Position numbers and translations under genes: made by a program
Part shown: positions 43,765 through 53,554 of the stretch, piece after piece
How the letters are laid out: every line of letters starts with the position of its first letter
Position numbering within the stretch: position 1 is the first letter of the stretch
Assembly (NCBI GenBank): GCA_020796225.1
Contig: CM036755.1
Span: forward strand, 45,302,306-45,366,305
DNA: 64,000 bases
Direction of reading: 5' to 3'
Origin: Arion vulgaris
Taxonomy: Eukaryota > Mollusca > Gastropoda > Stylommatophora > Arionidae
The notes under the pieces: model-generated
The model's input: only the letters and a program-made list of their open reading frames with translations
Database searches by the model: none
Told to the model about the DNA's origin: nothing

Positions 43765-43890
43765 TTAATTGCTTCCTCTAAATTCTGGAGTGGAGTTATG
43801 GCATCTAATATGGTACTTCTACATGATTTTTGCGTTAAAGCTTTCTTTCTTTATTACTAGTGTCTTTCGTCATTCAGGCCAGCTTTACTC
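43765..43890 (-). repeat. dispersed repeat family J
   Basis: GGCATCTAATATGGTACTTC, ATTTTTGCGTTAAAGC, CTTTCTTTATTACTAGTG. Confidence 0.55.
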
Positions 43891-44029
43891 AGATTTCAGA
43901 AGTACTTGTAATTTATATCCCCAATTAAAGGATATGGGCTTTCTATTATCCAACTTTCTTTGTATACATATTTTGTGAGGTCATGTTTCATATCACTGGT
44001 GTCTGTATATAGTGGACATGACTGCAGAA

Positions 44030-44283
44030 GGTGATCTTCTTCTTCTTCCAACGCTCCATATCGACCACTTGTTAACCACTCTTTGTGATCTGTATGTCAT
44101 CCAAGCCTAAGAGCGATTGTAAGTTGTGCCAGTTAAGCGCCTACAAGTAGGCCAGCACATCCCATTTCTGCGTCGATTTTTATTTATTAGTGTAGTTTCC
44201 CTATGCCGCTACCTTAGTCACCTTCTAGGTCGCAGTATTACGATTTTTGCTTCCCTTGTGGGCCCCGGCACCACACGGGTGAG
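44030..44283 (-). mobile_element. SINE family B, short-core variant
   Basis: Ends GGAAGAAGAAGAAG on the minus strand. Hairpin GGCCTACTTGTAGGC intact, head GTGTGGTGCCGGGGCCCACA. The core hairpin is truncated to AAGGTGAC. Confidence 0.87.
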
Positions 44284-44564
44284 ACTGTGTGATCTGAAGT
44301 GACAAAATGAAAAATGTCAAAATTAGGTAGGTGGACAAAAAGATGTGCAGTGCCTTTCAGTGTAATTTCAGTGCCAGCGTCAAAACATTTGCCCGGTGAA
44401 TAATTCAGACTTCATTTCTGAATAGCGTTCTTGTTAAAAAAATTCAAAACCAGTTTCCTGTTTCTTGTAGTAATGAAGAAAACTACATCAAGATTTGAAC
44501 CCCGTTCGTTCTTCCTAGACTTCAGCTTACTGCCACCTGAACAATTCCGATATGAGTAGATGGT

Positions 44565-44852
44565 CGCCCGAGTGGTTACCGGGGTCCAAATTTGGGGTAT
44601 AAAGATTAGAACCACTGTTATCTGCCACGCATGTCGTAAGAGGCGACTAAGTATCTGCCACGCATGTCGTAAGAGGCGACTAAGGAGGTTTGATGAAATC
44701 GGATGCACGTGTCCTAAACGTGTAGAAGTCTATGCGTTTAGGGGCCTACCAAACCAATGTGCAACGTATACACGTTCTTGGCAAAGATCAGACATATCAC
44801 AAAGAGTGATTAAAATTGGTTGTAAAGAACGAACGCAAAGAAGAAGAAGAGT
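44565..44852 (+). mobile_element. SINE family A with a 33 bp internal duplication of its core
   Basis: CGCCCGAGTGGTTACCGGGG head. The block TATCTGCCACGCATGTCGTA plus AGAGGCGACTAAG occurs twice, at 44619-44651 and 44652-44684, otherwise a normal A copy ending ACGCAAAGAAGAAGAAG. Confidence 0.93.
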
Positions 44853-44999
44853 AGGTGACATTAAACAGGCAATAAGTAACTAAAAACAAGTCGGCAATGT
44901 TGGGCCTACAGAACCTTCTGCTACATTTCTCACCAATCACGGAAGTATAAATCTGAAAGATTGATTGATTGATTGATTGATTGATAAGACCATCATCAT

Positions 45000-45370
45000 T
45001 CCACTTCGGTGAGTAATAATGTGTTTCTTAGCAGGACGATACCAGCGGAAGTGCACTAACTCCGTAGCACCAGCGAGGGTCAGCGATGTTAATTTGAAGA
45101 TGGTGAAGATATTTTGCAGTTTTGCACGGGCAGCGGCTTCCCAGCCTGATCTTCTCGATTTTGAACTGCCAGAGGCTCTTTTACGTGCTCAAATTGAACA
45201 CAGGACCTAAGTTTTATCGTCCGTCTCCGATATGACTAGAAACTCGATCTCGTCTACACTGAGATCAGGGGTCACTGGAAAAATATTCATACGGCTTCCC
45301 GAGTGGTCGAACCGAGTACCTTTAGCCCTAGAGACGAGCGCCTAACCTCTACGTCATAGAGACCCATATT
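45000..45370 (-). mobile_element. SINE family E, full-length
   Basis: The minus strand begins GTCTCTATGACGTAGAGGTT (A box) and GGTTCGACCACTC (B box), then CATATCGGAGACGGACGATA, TTTGAGCACGTAAAAGAGCC. A TGAT microsatellite (44964-44985) lies at its 3' side, as the ATCA-type tails of other E copies. Confidence 0.82.
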
Positions 45371-45484
45371 CTGAAAGTAAAGAAAGATAACAAAGAAGGA
45401 ATAAAGAAAAGAAGAACAATATTTGTCCGACGTGATTTCTTTAAAAATGGAAGTGAAATCGTTTCTGCGTATTTATTGGGACTC

Positions 45485-45920
45485 AGTTTCTTCTTCTTCA
45501 CTTTTCAACTCCCAACGGAGCACAGGTCTTCAATAAACTTCTTCCAGCTCTTCCTCTCTCCTGCCATCCCTTCCATGTTTTACCTATCCTTTTAATATCA
45601 GCCTCCAGTTCTCTTCTCCAGGTCTGTCTAGGCCTTCCCTACTCCTCTTTCCCTGTGGGTTTCAAAACAGTGCCTGTCTTGCAATGCTTCCAGTCGGTCT
45701 TCTCAATGTATGTCCTATCCATCGCAAGCGTCTCTTCCTGAGCTCTTCCTCCACTGGTATCTGCTTTGTTGAAGATGTTGGTTTAATTTTTCTACGAGGT
45801 GAGGTAGCCAGCCCAACATACCGCACCCTCCTTAAACGACTCTTACGAAATGCCTGGCAGGTAGACAATGTTGAATTTATTTCCTCCCTTTACGCGCCCC
45901 GGCAACACACTGGCGGATCC
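45485..45920 (-). pseudogene. composite: SINE-type core joined to a LINE-epsilon ORF2 C-terminus
   Basis: The minus strand runs from a GGGGCGCGTAAAGGGAGG head and core (TTCGTAAGAGTCGTTTAAGG) through VGLATSPRRKIKPTSSTKQI to EEELRKRRLRWIGHTLRRPT, GSIARQAL, then the LINE 3' end. The core and the LINE tail are joined without a gap, as also at 28890. Confidence 0.72.
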
Positions 45921-46105
45921 CTACCTTAGTCGCTTCTTACGACATGCCTTGTAGGGCGCAGCGTTACAATTATTTGTTTCCCTTTCGGGTCCCAGCAACA
46001 CACTGGCGGATCCCTACCTTTGTCACCTCTTACGACATGCCTTGTAGGGCGCAGCGTTACAATTATTTGTTTCCCTTGCGGATCCCGGCAACTCACGGGA
46101 GAGGA
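45830..46105 (-). repeat. tandem triplication (~93 bp) of SINE head plus core
   Basis: Two near-identical 93 bp units start at GGATCCCTACC (45915 and 46008), preceded by a more diverged unit. Each contains head, GCCCTACAAGGCATGTCGTA and (A/G)AGAAGCGACTAAGG-type core on the minus strand, with no body or tail between. Confidence 0.83.
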
Positions 46106-46149
46106 CTCAGTCTCCGTTGGGAATATCGTTATTGCACTCCTGATACCAT

Positions 46150-46330
46150 TGACATACATCGAGAACAAATAGATCTACCCAGAAACAACACAAAAGCAAA
46201 GAAAACCGGGTAATGCTACACATAAGAATGAGAAAATTAAAGAATTTTGTTAAAGAATTTTGGACATATAAAGAAACTCGAAGGCTGGAGAAGATCATCA
46301 TGGAAGGAGGCATCTGGCATATGAGAGAGA
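46150..46330 (+). pseudogene. LINE-zeta fragment
   Basis: Plus strand: VMLHIRMRKLKNFV then FWTYKETRRLEKIIMEGGIW in an adjacent frame, matching LMLQIRMRKLRYFGHIKRHE at 35460. Confidence 0.76.
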
Positions 46331-46394
46331 AATTACAAAGGACTGTTAAAGTGACAAAGTTATGCCCGGTCAAGTTATATGATGATGGTGATTC

Positions 46395-46870
46395 TAGATG
46401 TGTCCACCCGTGCTCCGATCTCCTTCGCCATATCTCCAACAGCGTCCAGCGACTAACCGTACCTGTTCGATGTTGATTGATGAACCTTCTTGTCTACCTG
46501 TTGTTCTGTTATTTTCTAGCCTCTCCAATCTTAAATCCAAACTCCTGCAATCCAGTAATTGACATGGATTGGTTAAAATGAAAATCCTCTTTGTAGTCAC
46601 ACTCTATGAGGGCGTTCAGAATGTCAGCTCTATCTATTGACTGGCTCCCTGATATAGTTGCCGAGCCAGCCAGCATGTCTGCTCTCTCATTGTCATCGAC
46701 ATCCATGTGCACAGAAACGAAAATGTAATGCTGTAAATTATTGACTCTTGTAGAGATTCTGTCAATTTCCTGAGCACCGAACCAGCCTCCACCTTTCGGA
46801 TCATATTCAATGATTCAATCAGAATGCACGAATGAGTGTAGTTTTGTGACTCCAGCTAGAGCAGCGCCTC
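46395..46870 (-). pseudogene. LINE-gamma RNase H remnant
   Basis: The minus strand has VDDNERADMLAGSATISG, SIDRADILNALIECDY, LQEFGFKIGEAR and SLDAVGDMAKEIGARV-like end. The catalytic His region is altered (MHMDV for PGHAG). Multiple frameshifts. Confidence 0.84.
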
Positions 46871-46984
46871 ATATTGGGACTCATTTTGTGATCACAGAAA
46901 GAAACACAAAGAATATTTCTTGAGAGATTCGAACTCCTACCATCCAGATGCACACTCTAAGCTCAATTATGCAAGAGACTTCTT

Positions 46985-47215
46985 TATCACTTATCTACGT
47001 TATTATCTTACTGTCATTAATTATTTGATTATATGTTATATTATCTACACACTGACTCACACACACACTATCTTTCTTGTTTATCTAACACACACACGCG
47101 CACATATATATGCACACACACATACACTACCTCTATCTCTATATCCCATGCACACATCGTCTCTCTCTCTCTCTCTTTCTCGCTCACACACAACTACAAT
47201 TCATTTCCCCCTGTA
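46985..47215. repeat. CA- and CT-rich low complexity
   Basis: Interrupted (CA)n at 47045-47150 and (CT)n at 47158-47182. Confidence 0.88.
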
Positions 47216-47225
47216 AAGTCGTACG

Positions 47226-47905
47226 TTAGATGTGACGATCTCTCCAATGACCATATGACCACCCAGACCTGGTACCATGTTACAGTATAACAGTAGATGT
47301 GACGATCTCTCCAATGATCATATGACCACCCAGATCTGGCACCATGTTACAGTATAACAGTAGCTGTGACGATCTCTCCAATGACCATATGACCACCCAG
47401 ATCTGGTACCATGTTACAGTATAACTGTAGATGTGACGATCTCTCCAATGATCTTATGACCACCCAGATCTGGCACCATGTTACAGTATAACAGTAGATG
47501 TGACGATTTCTCCAATGATCATATGACCACCCAGATCTGGCACCATGTTACAGTATAACAGTAGATGTGACGATCTCTCCAATGACCATATGACCACCCA
47601 GATCTGGTACCATGTTACAGTATAACTGTAGATGTGACGATCTCTCCAATGATCTTATGACCACCCAGATCTGGTACCATGTTACAGTATAACAGTAGAT
47701 GTGACGATCTCTCCAATGATCTTATGACCACCCAGATCTGGTACCATGTTACAGTATAACTGTAGATGTGACGATCTCTCCAATGATCTTATGACCACCC
47801 AGATCTGGTACCATGTTACAGTATAACTGTAGATGTGACGATCTCTCCAATGACCATATGACCACCCAGATCTGGCACCATGTTACAGTATAACTGTAGA
47901 TGTGG
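47226..47905. repeat. 67 bp minisatellite, ~10 copies
   Basis: The unit contains GTAGATGTGACGATCTCTCC, AATGACCATATGACCACCCA, GATCTGGTACCATGTTACAG, TATAACA. Variants (CCATATG/TCTTATG; GGTACC/GGCACC; AACA/AACT) alternate, so the copies can be ordered into sub-types. Confidence 0.97.
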
Positions 47906-47984
47906 TACTATAACTTTTATTCCGTAAAATTTTACCAGTCTTAAATCTGTACAGGTTTGTGTAGGTTTGTTTTTAGACAGTGTG

Positions 47985-48070
47985 AAGTGTCTGCTCAAAT
48001 GGATTAGAGCGCGTTTCCCTTGAGGGAGACCCGGGTTCAATCCCCGGTAAAGCAATGAGTTTTTTTCTGT
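47985..48070 (+). mobile_element. tRNA-like sequence, probable SINE head
   Basis: GCTCAAATGGATTAGAGCGC (A box) and GACCCGGGTTCAATCCCCGG (perfect T-arm and B box). The acceptor and anticodon arms do not fold properly and a TTTTTT follows, so a working tRNA gene is unlikely. Confidence 0.55.
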
Positions 48071-48475
48071 CGGGGAATAAAGAAAAATTTGAACCTGAAC
48101 AGTTTCGCGACAACGGACTGCACTGGTCATAGCGGTCATTTTAAATAATACTTTTTAAGCAGTGTGAATGCAGCAATATGTGGTTGATAAGAAGACATAA
48201 CGATACTGAATAGGCATGAGGATATGGAACCAATATTTTACAGATATCTGATGACTTGGTCTCCATGTCAAGGCACAGGGAATCCGGATGTGATGATTAT
48301 CTTGCTTTGAAAATGTCAACACGTGATTAGAGTATAGTAGAGCTCAGTATGATCAGTTAACAATCTGGTGGTGGGGAATGTGTAGAGTGAACCCTACCTT
48401 GAATGCTGCATTGTTCAACAGCCCAAAGGTCTCACTCGTTCTCTATTGCTATATAATTCCAATTCTGATTAGTGT
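48071..48475. other. no recognised feature
   Basis: No array, coding frame or family match noticed. Confidence 0.5.
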
Positions 48476-48477
48476 TC

Positions 48478-48479
48478 CA

Positions 48480-48550
<71 letters not shown>

Positions 48551-48640
48551 CTCTCTCTCTCTATCTCTCTCTCTCTCTCTATCTCTCCCTTTCTTTCTCT
48601 CTCTTTCTCTTTCTCTCTCTCTCTCTCTTCTTTCTCTGTG
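48478..48640. repeat. (CT)n microsatellite
   Basis: CT dinucleotides with TTTC and ATCT interruptions. Confidence 0.97.
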
Positions 48641-48691
48641 CCTTTTTAAACCCTCGTTGGTAGGTAGTCCCTGAAAACCAAATCTCTCTCT

Positions 48692-49195
48692 TTAGCCTGT
48701 TACGCCCCTGGCGTTTAGGGCAACAACAAACGTACACCATTCTTCCCTGTTCATGGCCTTCCTCTGTATTGTGTTCCAGCTATGATTCATTTCCTTCAGC
48801 TCTTGCTCTATCGTTCTCCTCCAGGTTGTCTTGGGTCTTCCACGCTTTCGCCTACCCTCTGGAGTCCATCTCAGTGCAGTTTTCGTGTCGGAGCCAGTCT
48901 CCATGCGCATCACATGTCCAATCCATCTCCAGCGTCGTCTTCGGATGATAGTGCCCATATTCTCTTGTTGGCATCGTGCAAGCAATTCTTGATTCGAGAT
49001 AGTAGTCGGCCAGTACACGCGTAAGATTTTTCGCAGACAAGTTGTATGAAAGGCGGAGAGTCTGGACATATCCTGTTCTGTCATTCTCCAGCATTCCGAT
49101 CCGTACAGCAAAGTTGACAGCACACAGCTGTTATAGATACTAGTCTTGGTTCTGATGCTGTATTGGGCAGATTTCCCGGCGGTCTGAAGGGTCAT
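48692..49195 (-). pseudogene. LINE-beta ORF2 C-terminal domain, longest intact frame
   Basis: 167 residues without a stop: LSTLLYGSECWRMTEQDMSR, LSAFHTTCLRKILRVYWPTT, ENMGTIIRRRRWRWIGHVMR, EGRRKRGRPKTTWRRTIEQE, REEWCTFVVALNARGVTG and stop. This post-RT domain is typical of RTE/CR1-like non-LTR retrotransposons of invertebrates. The reverse transcriptase is truncated away, so the copy cannot move. Its intact frame suggests a recent insertion. Confidence 0.92.
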
Positions 49196-49560
49196 GAGAA
49201 AACCAAATCATGCCAACTGTATTTATCTTGAGCTATCTTTTTGGTTTAACTGAATTTTGTAGCAAACGCGTTATATTGACTTGTTAGCCAGCCCAAAGTT
49301 TGGATATCCTGACCATGGCATGGAAGGGCATCAACATCAGAGATGATAGCAAACGCCAGAGACCATGACTTGTGGAGATCCATGATCACCTACGCCAGCT
49401 GGCACAGCACCGGATGGTGAGCCAGTCCCAATCCGAACCTTACTTTATTCATCTCTAAAGACACGTTTTGTAGGTGGCAGTTTCATTTCTTATCCACGTT
49501 TTACGACTACTACATTTTCCTTATCTACGTGACTATATCTGTAATTTGCACTAACTAACA
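49196..49560. other. no recognised feature
   Basis: Single-copy sequence, no domain. Confidence 0.5.
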
Positions 49561-49975
49561 TACTTCTTATTTTCTTCTACCATTTACTTCTTTATAAATG
49601 TGTTGGGGAGGGAATGTAGTGATCTTGTGTGTGCTTGTCCTTCTTCTTCTTTTCTTCTACCATTTACTTCTTTATAAATGTGTTGGGGAGGAAATGTAGT
49701 GATCTTGTGTGTGCTTGTTCTAAGACACTTTGTAAGCTGTTATTCATTTTCTTAAATCTGTTCTTGATGCCGTCGCTCCATTTTTTGCATGATCTTCCCT
49801 TTGCTCTGTGCTCGTTAGACTTTTTCAGTGTGGCTTTCTGTGGTAGACGATACCAGGACATTCTTGTCGTCCAAATGATTTAATCTGTTGGTCTTTTATG
49901 AATTGCATGACTAGTTTCACATCTAGTCTTCTGGTTTCTTCATTTCTAATTTTTAATTGCCCTCAGCATATCCTC
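49560..49975 (-). pseudogene. LINE-eta C-terminus with duplicated 3' end
   Basis: The minus strand reads MSWYRLPQKATLKKSNEHRA, KGRSCKKWSDGIKNRFKKMN, LQSVLEQAHTRSLHFLPNTF. The 3' segment (TTTATAAATGTGTTGGGGAG, GAAATGTAGTGATCTTGTG) occurs twice in tandem at 49570-49650 and 49655-49725, period ~85 bp. Confidence 0.84.
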
Positions 49976-50064
49976 GTTGTCCGTGGACATCATTTCATCG
50001 CTGCTCTCACGTGCCACTTCCTCCACCACTCAGTGGTTCTTCTTCACTTACTGTTTCATTCAAC

Positions 50065-50120
50065 TACTACTTTCCTTCCTTCGTTCCAACAACTACTACT
50101 TTCCTTCCTTCGTTCCAAAC
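50065..50120. repeat. 28 bp duplication
   Basis: CAACTACTACTTTCCTTCCT followed by TCGTTCCA occurs twice in tandem. Confidence 0.88.
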
Positions 50121-50337
50121 ATCACATACATCACAAACATGGCTGTAGAAAACTATTACATTCCGTTTTGACAATTTTAAACAACTTTCCAACTTCTCCC
50201 AAAAACGTGAACACATTTTATTTATTGCTTATTATAGCAGCGCATTATTTTGAACTTCTTTTTTTATGTTGTGATAATTTATTTGAAATATCATGATTAA
50301 AATAAATGATGCTAAAAATTGTTTTGAATTATTTGTG

Positions 50338-50430
50338 TTTTTAGTGTTAGACTTGTTGGTTTTTTAGTGTTAGACTTGTTGGTTTTTTAGTGTTAGACTT
50401 GTTGGTTTTAGTGTTAGACTTGTTTTTTAG
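50338..50430. repeat. 23 bp repeat, ~4 copies
   Basis: The unit is AGTGTTAGACTTGTTGGTTT plus TTT; the last copy is shortened. Confidence 0.93.
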
Positions 50431-50544
50431 TTTTGATATTTTTGTATCATAAAGGACTGGCGAAGTGATTATGAAATTTACATATGCAACGAATACATTA
50501 GCAATATAACAACCAAACATACACATAACAAATATGTTACCACA

Positions 50545-50880
50545 AATAACAAACAACACACACACAGACGTGGTCCAAATATATGAACAAATACCACACA
50601 CACACACACTACACACTACACACACACAGCACACACACACAACACACACAAAACACAGGTAGACCAAATATATTAACAAATTCCACACTCACACTTACAC
50701 AACACATACACAACACACACACACCCACAAAATAGGTGGATCAAATATATTAACAAATTCCACATACACTCACACACACACACAAAACACATATATCTGG
50801 ACACACACATACACATAGAACATATGCATGTCACCATGATATATCTGGAGATACATACACATACACATATAATATATGCG
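50545..50880. repeat. (CA)n-rich tract with ~100 bp imperfect repeats
   Basis: CACACA runs alternate with AAATATATTAACAAATTCCA blocks (50668, 50743). Confidence 0.85.
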
Positions 50881-50934
50881 TGTCACCATGAACACTAAAA
50901 ACAAAGTCTTGTGCAGTACAACACGTTCTTTCTC

Positions 50935-51200
50935 TTGACATTATTCTATCAATGCCAAAACTAGACGTTGACATAAAACTACATAAGAAAACGACATACT
51001 AAATATGCAAACAAGATTAATTAATCAACATCGAACTGGCGTGTTGGACTGCTGGACGCTGCGGGATTTGCTGAGGCGGAGATCGGAGCACCTATGGACA
51101 TGTCCGGAGTGCTATGATGATAGTCCTTATATGACTGATAACTGATAAGGCATGACAGAAACGAAATGTCTACAAAGAATGCTGGGAGTATCAAGAAAAA
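50935..51200 (+). pseudogene. LINE-eta fragment interrupted by a LINE-gamma 3' end
   Basis: 50940-51000 has TGCCAAAACTAGACGTTGAC (coding CQ.. TLT) and 51151-51200 continues with CGAAATGTCTACAAAGAATG, GGGAGTATCAAGAAAAAAAC (KCLQRMLGVSRKKT). Between them 51012-51150 is the LINE-gamma 3' end (LLDAAGFAEAEIGAP, GGACATGTCCGGAGTG), matching 9515-9600. Confidence 0.78.
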
Positions 51201-51286
51201 AACTGGTAAGAAATGAAAATAAGAGAAAAAATGTGGATTAGCAGAGACAGTCCACCACAAAGAGCAATGTTTGGTTTGTTTGTTCA

Positions 51287-52360
51287 TCATCATCATTGGC
51301 CTCTTTGTCTAAGGAGACAATAGGTATTGTTTCACGTAGTATGTTCTGTGCTGTCTCAGGAGACAATAGATATTGCTTCACGTAGTATGTTCTACGCTGT
51401 CTCAGGAGACAATAGGTATTGCTTCACCTAGTATGTTCTACGCTGTCTCAGGAGACAATAGGTATTGTTTCACGTAGTATGTTCTACGCTGTCTCATGAG
51501 ACAATAGCTATTGCTTCACGTAGTATGTTCTACGCTGTCTCATGAGACAATAGGTATTGCTTCACGTAGTATGTTCTACGCTGTCTCATGAGACAATAGG
51601 TATTGCTTCACGTAGTATGTTCTACGCTGTCTCATGAGACAATAGGTATTGCTTCACGTAGTACGTTCTACGCTGTCTCAGGAGACAATAGGTATTGTTT
51701 CACGTAGTATGTTCTACGCTGTCTCAGGAGACAATAGATATTGCTTCACGTAGTATGTTCTACGCTGTCTCAGGAGACAATAGGTATTGCTTCACGTAGT
51801 ATGTTCTACGCTGTCTCAGGAGACAATAGGTATTGTTTCACGTAGTATGTTCTACGCTGTCTCAGGAGACAATAGCTATTGCTTCACGTAGTATGTTCTA
51901 CGCTGTCTCGGGAGACAATAGATATTGTTTCACGTAGTATGTTCTACGCTGAATCACAACGTTTCTTGGAGCTGTAGTGGTCTATTCTGGAGTGGCACTG
52001 CTTGTCATAGTTGCTGCAGGTAAAACTGGAGACTGGAGGTGATACATATAATGTTCTCTCTGCTCTCTTAGTTCTCTTTTGCTTCCATATATGATTTCCA
52101 GGTGTTTGTCTTCTTTTCTTTCTGAGCCGCTCGCCATGCTTGCCTGTCTTTGGTTAGCCGCTTCCAATGCTCTTTGTCTATGCCACATGAAGTTAGATCA
52201 CGATTGCAGGTGTGAATGAAGCGTAATAATGGGCGCCCATGCTGTCTAATACCAGTTGTGACTTGACCATATTGAATGTTCTTTGGGACTCTATCATCAT
52301 TTATACGGCACACGTGTCTCAGCCATCTCAGACGTCGCTGACTCAGCAAGGTGTACATGC
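51287..52360 (-). pseudogene. LINE-delta ORF2 C-terminus plus 3'UTR
   Basis: The minus strand of 52068-52358 encodes YTLLSQRRLRWLRHVCRIND, DRVPKNIQYGQVTTGIRQHG, RPLLRFIHTCNRDL, HWKRLTKDRQAWRAAQKEKK. The 3'UTR follows leftward and contains the 46 bp array, ending in (ATG)n at 51287-51298. A 5'-truncated non-LTR retrotransposon with a recognisable 3' terminus. Confidence 0.86.
51306..51951. repeat. 46 bp minisatellite with a 14 bp palindrome per unit, ~14 copies
   Basis: The unit is CTGTCTCAGGAGACAATAGG, TATTGCTTCACGTAGTATGT, TCTACG. In the CATGAG variant each unit has the perfect palindrome TGTCTCATGAGACA. CAGGAG and CATGAG variants form blocks: GG units outside, TG units at about 51490-51660. 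Confidence 0.97.
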
Positions 52361-52738
52361 TTGTAATGCCAGCGTCAGTTTGTAATGTAGGAGATTAAAT
52401 CATATTTAAGTTGAGGCACGATCTTTCAACCTAAGGACGAGCTTGTTTTGGTTATATTAGAGTATGTAGACCAACAAACATGAGAAAAAATAATGAACTC
52501 TTTTCGGAGAATCCAATAACAAAATAGTAATCAAAGATCAATGCTACTTAGAAACAGTGGGTGATACACGAGAGACGGTTGTTTCCACAAAAGCTTAATC
52601 CCAGAAAAACCCACTATATATATATGAAGTGCATACAAGGAGCCTTTATAAATAGTTAATCTTTTCCTGACGCTTTGAGCTAAATCAGGATTACAGAAAA
52701 GAAGATGACACACAGAGATCAAATATATTAACATCTAT
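52361..52738. other. no recognised feature
   Basis: Single-copy AT-rich sequence with no supported gene. Confidence 0.5.
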
Positions 52739-52742
52739 ATAT

Positions 52743-52970
52743 ATACAGGGTGTTCAACTTAAAAGCAGCCCGTGAATGGAGCTAATCTAGCATATATGTA
52801 TGGAAATGGAAGGTTCAGTTGTGACGTAGTATAGGTCAAGGTTGTGTGACGGTGTGTAATTGTAGTGCGGGAAAATAACCGGTTTAAATAGTAAATAAAC
52901 ACAATTCAATTTGTTCCTGGCAACTTTCGAATTGTTAATGGGGCTGCAATTATCTTGAACACCCTGTATA
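52743..52970. mobile_element. MITE, Tc1/mariner-like, ~228 bp
   Basis: The left end TACAGGGTGTTCAACTT and the right end TTGAACACCCTGTA are inverted repeats of at least 14 bp, flanked by TA on both sides within TATATA. There is no transposase; the 90-codon minus-strand frame inside has no recognisable motif. TA target duplication plus CAGGGTG ends fit a non-autonomous mariner-type element. Confidence 0.87.
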
Positions 52971-52975
52971 TACAG

Positions 52976-53100
52976 ATGGCAGGAAATATCGGTCTCAGTT
53001 CCATGGAGGAGATTGAGCGAGTTGCCCAGGATAGAGCGGTAAGGAGAAATTACTTGCATGCCCTATGTAACGTATAACGGGAAGAGAGGAATTATTATAA
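52976..53100 (+). mobile_element. LINE-alpha 3' end
   Basis: GGAAATATCGGTCTCAGTTC, GAGTTGCCCAGGATAGAGCG, ATGTAACGTATAACGG, GAGAGGAATTATTATAATTA. Directly after the MITE. Confidence 0.86.
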
Positions 53101-53224
53101 TTAATATCATATACACATACATATAACTACAACAAAATATATGACCAAATACAACACTTAGAGACGATAAGCATACATATCAACTATAATACGTGCTACA
53201 ACATACACAGACATCCAACAACCG

Positions 53225-53545
53225 ACTGTATCTTCTTCACCCTTAGGATGACATAGATAGCAACCAAGGTTTTTCATGCCCTCCTACCCAAGACCATATT
53301 TTCTAGATCTCTCCATTCTCTTCACATTTTCTGGCATTCCAACTCCCGTTTCCAGATGTTCATGTGTCTCTTCCTTTACCTCTATTACCCTGGGGATTCC
53401 ATCGAGACCTGTCTCGTGATGCTGTCAGGGGGTCTCCTCAGTATGTGTCCTATCCATCGCCACCTTCTGTCCCTTATCTCTTGTTCCACTTGCCTTTGTC
53501 TCGCTTTATCCCAAAGTTCCTTGTTTGTTGTTATGTCCACAGCCA
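53225..53545 (-). pseudogene. LINE-epsilon-like C-terminal remnant
   Basis: The minus strand has QVEQEIRDRRWRWIGHILRR, then PPDSITRQVSMESPG, in one frame, the post-RT motif block; then a decayed 3' end. Confidence 0.78.
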
Positions 53546-53554
53546 ACCCTAGAT

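Noticed and set aside
47985..48070. Functional tRNA gene
   Set aside because: The T-arm is perfect, but the anticodon and acceptor arms do not form; more likely a SINE head.
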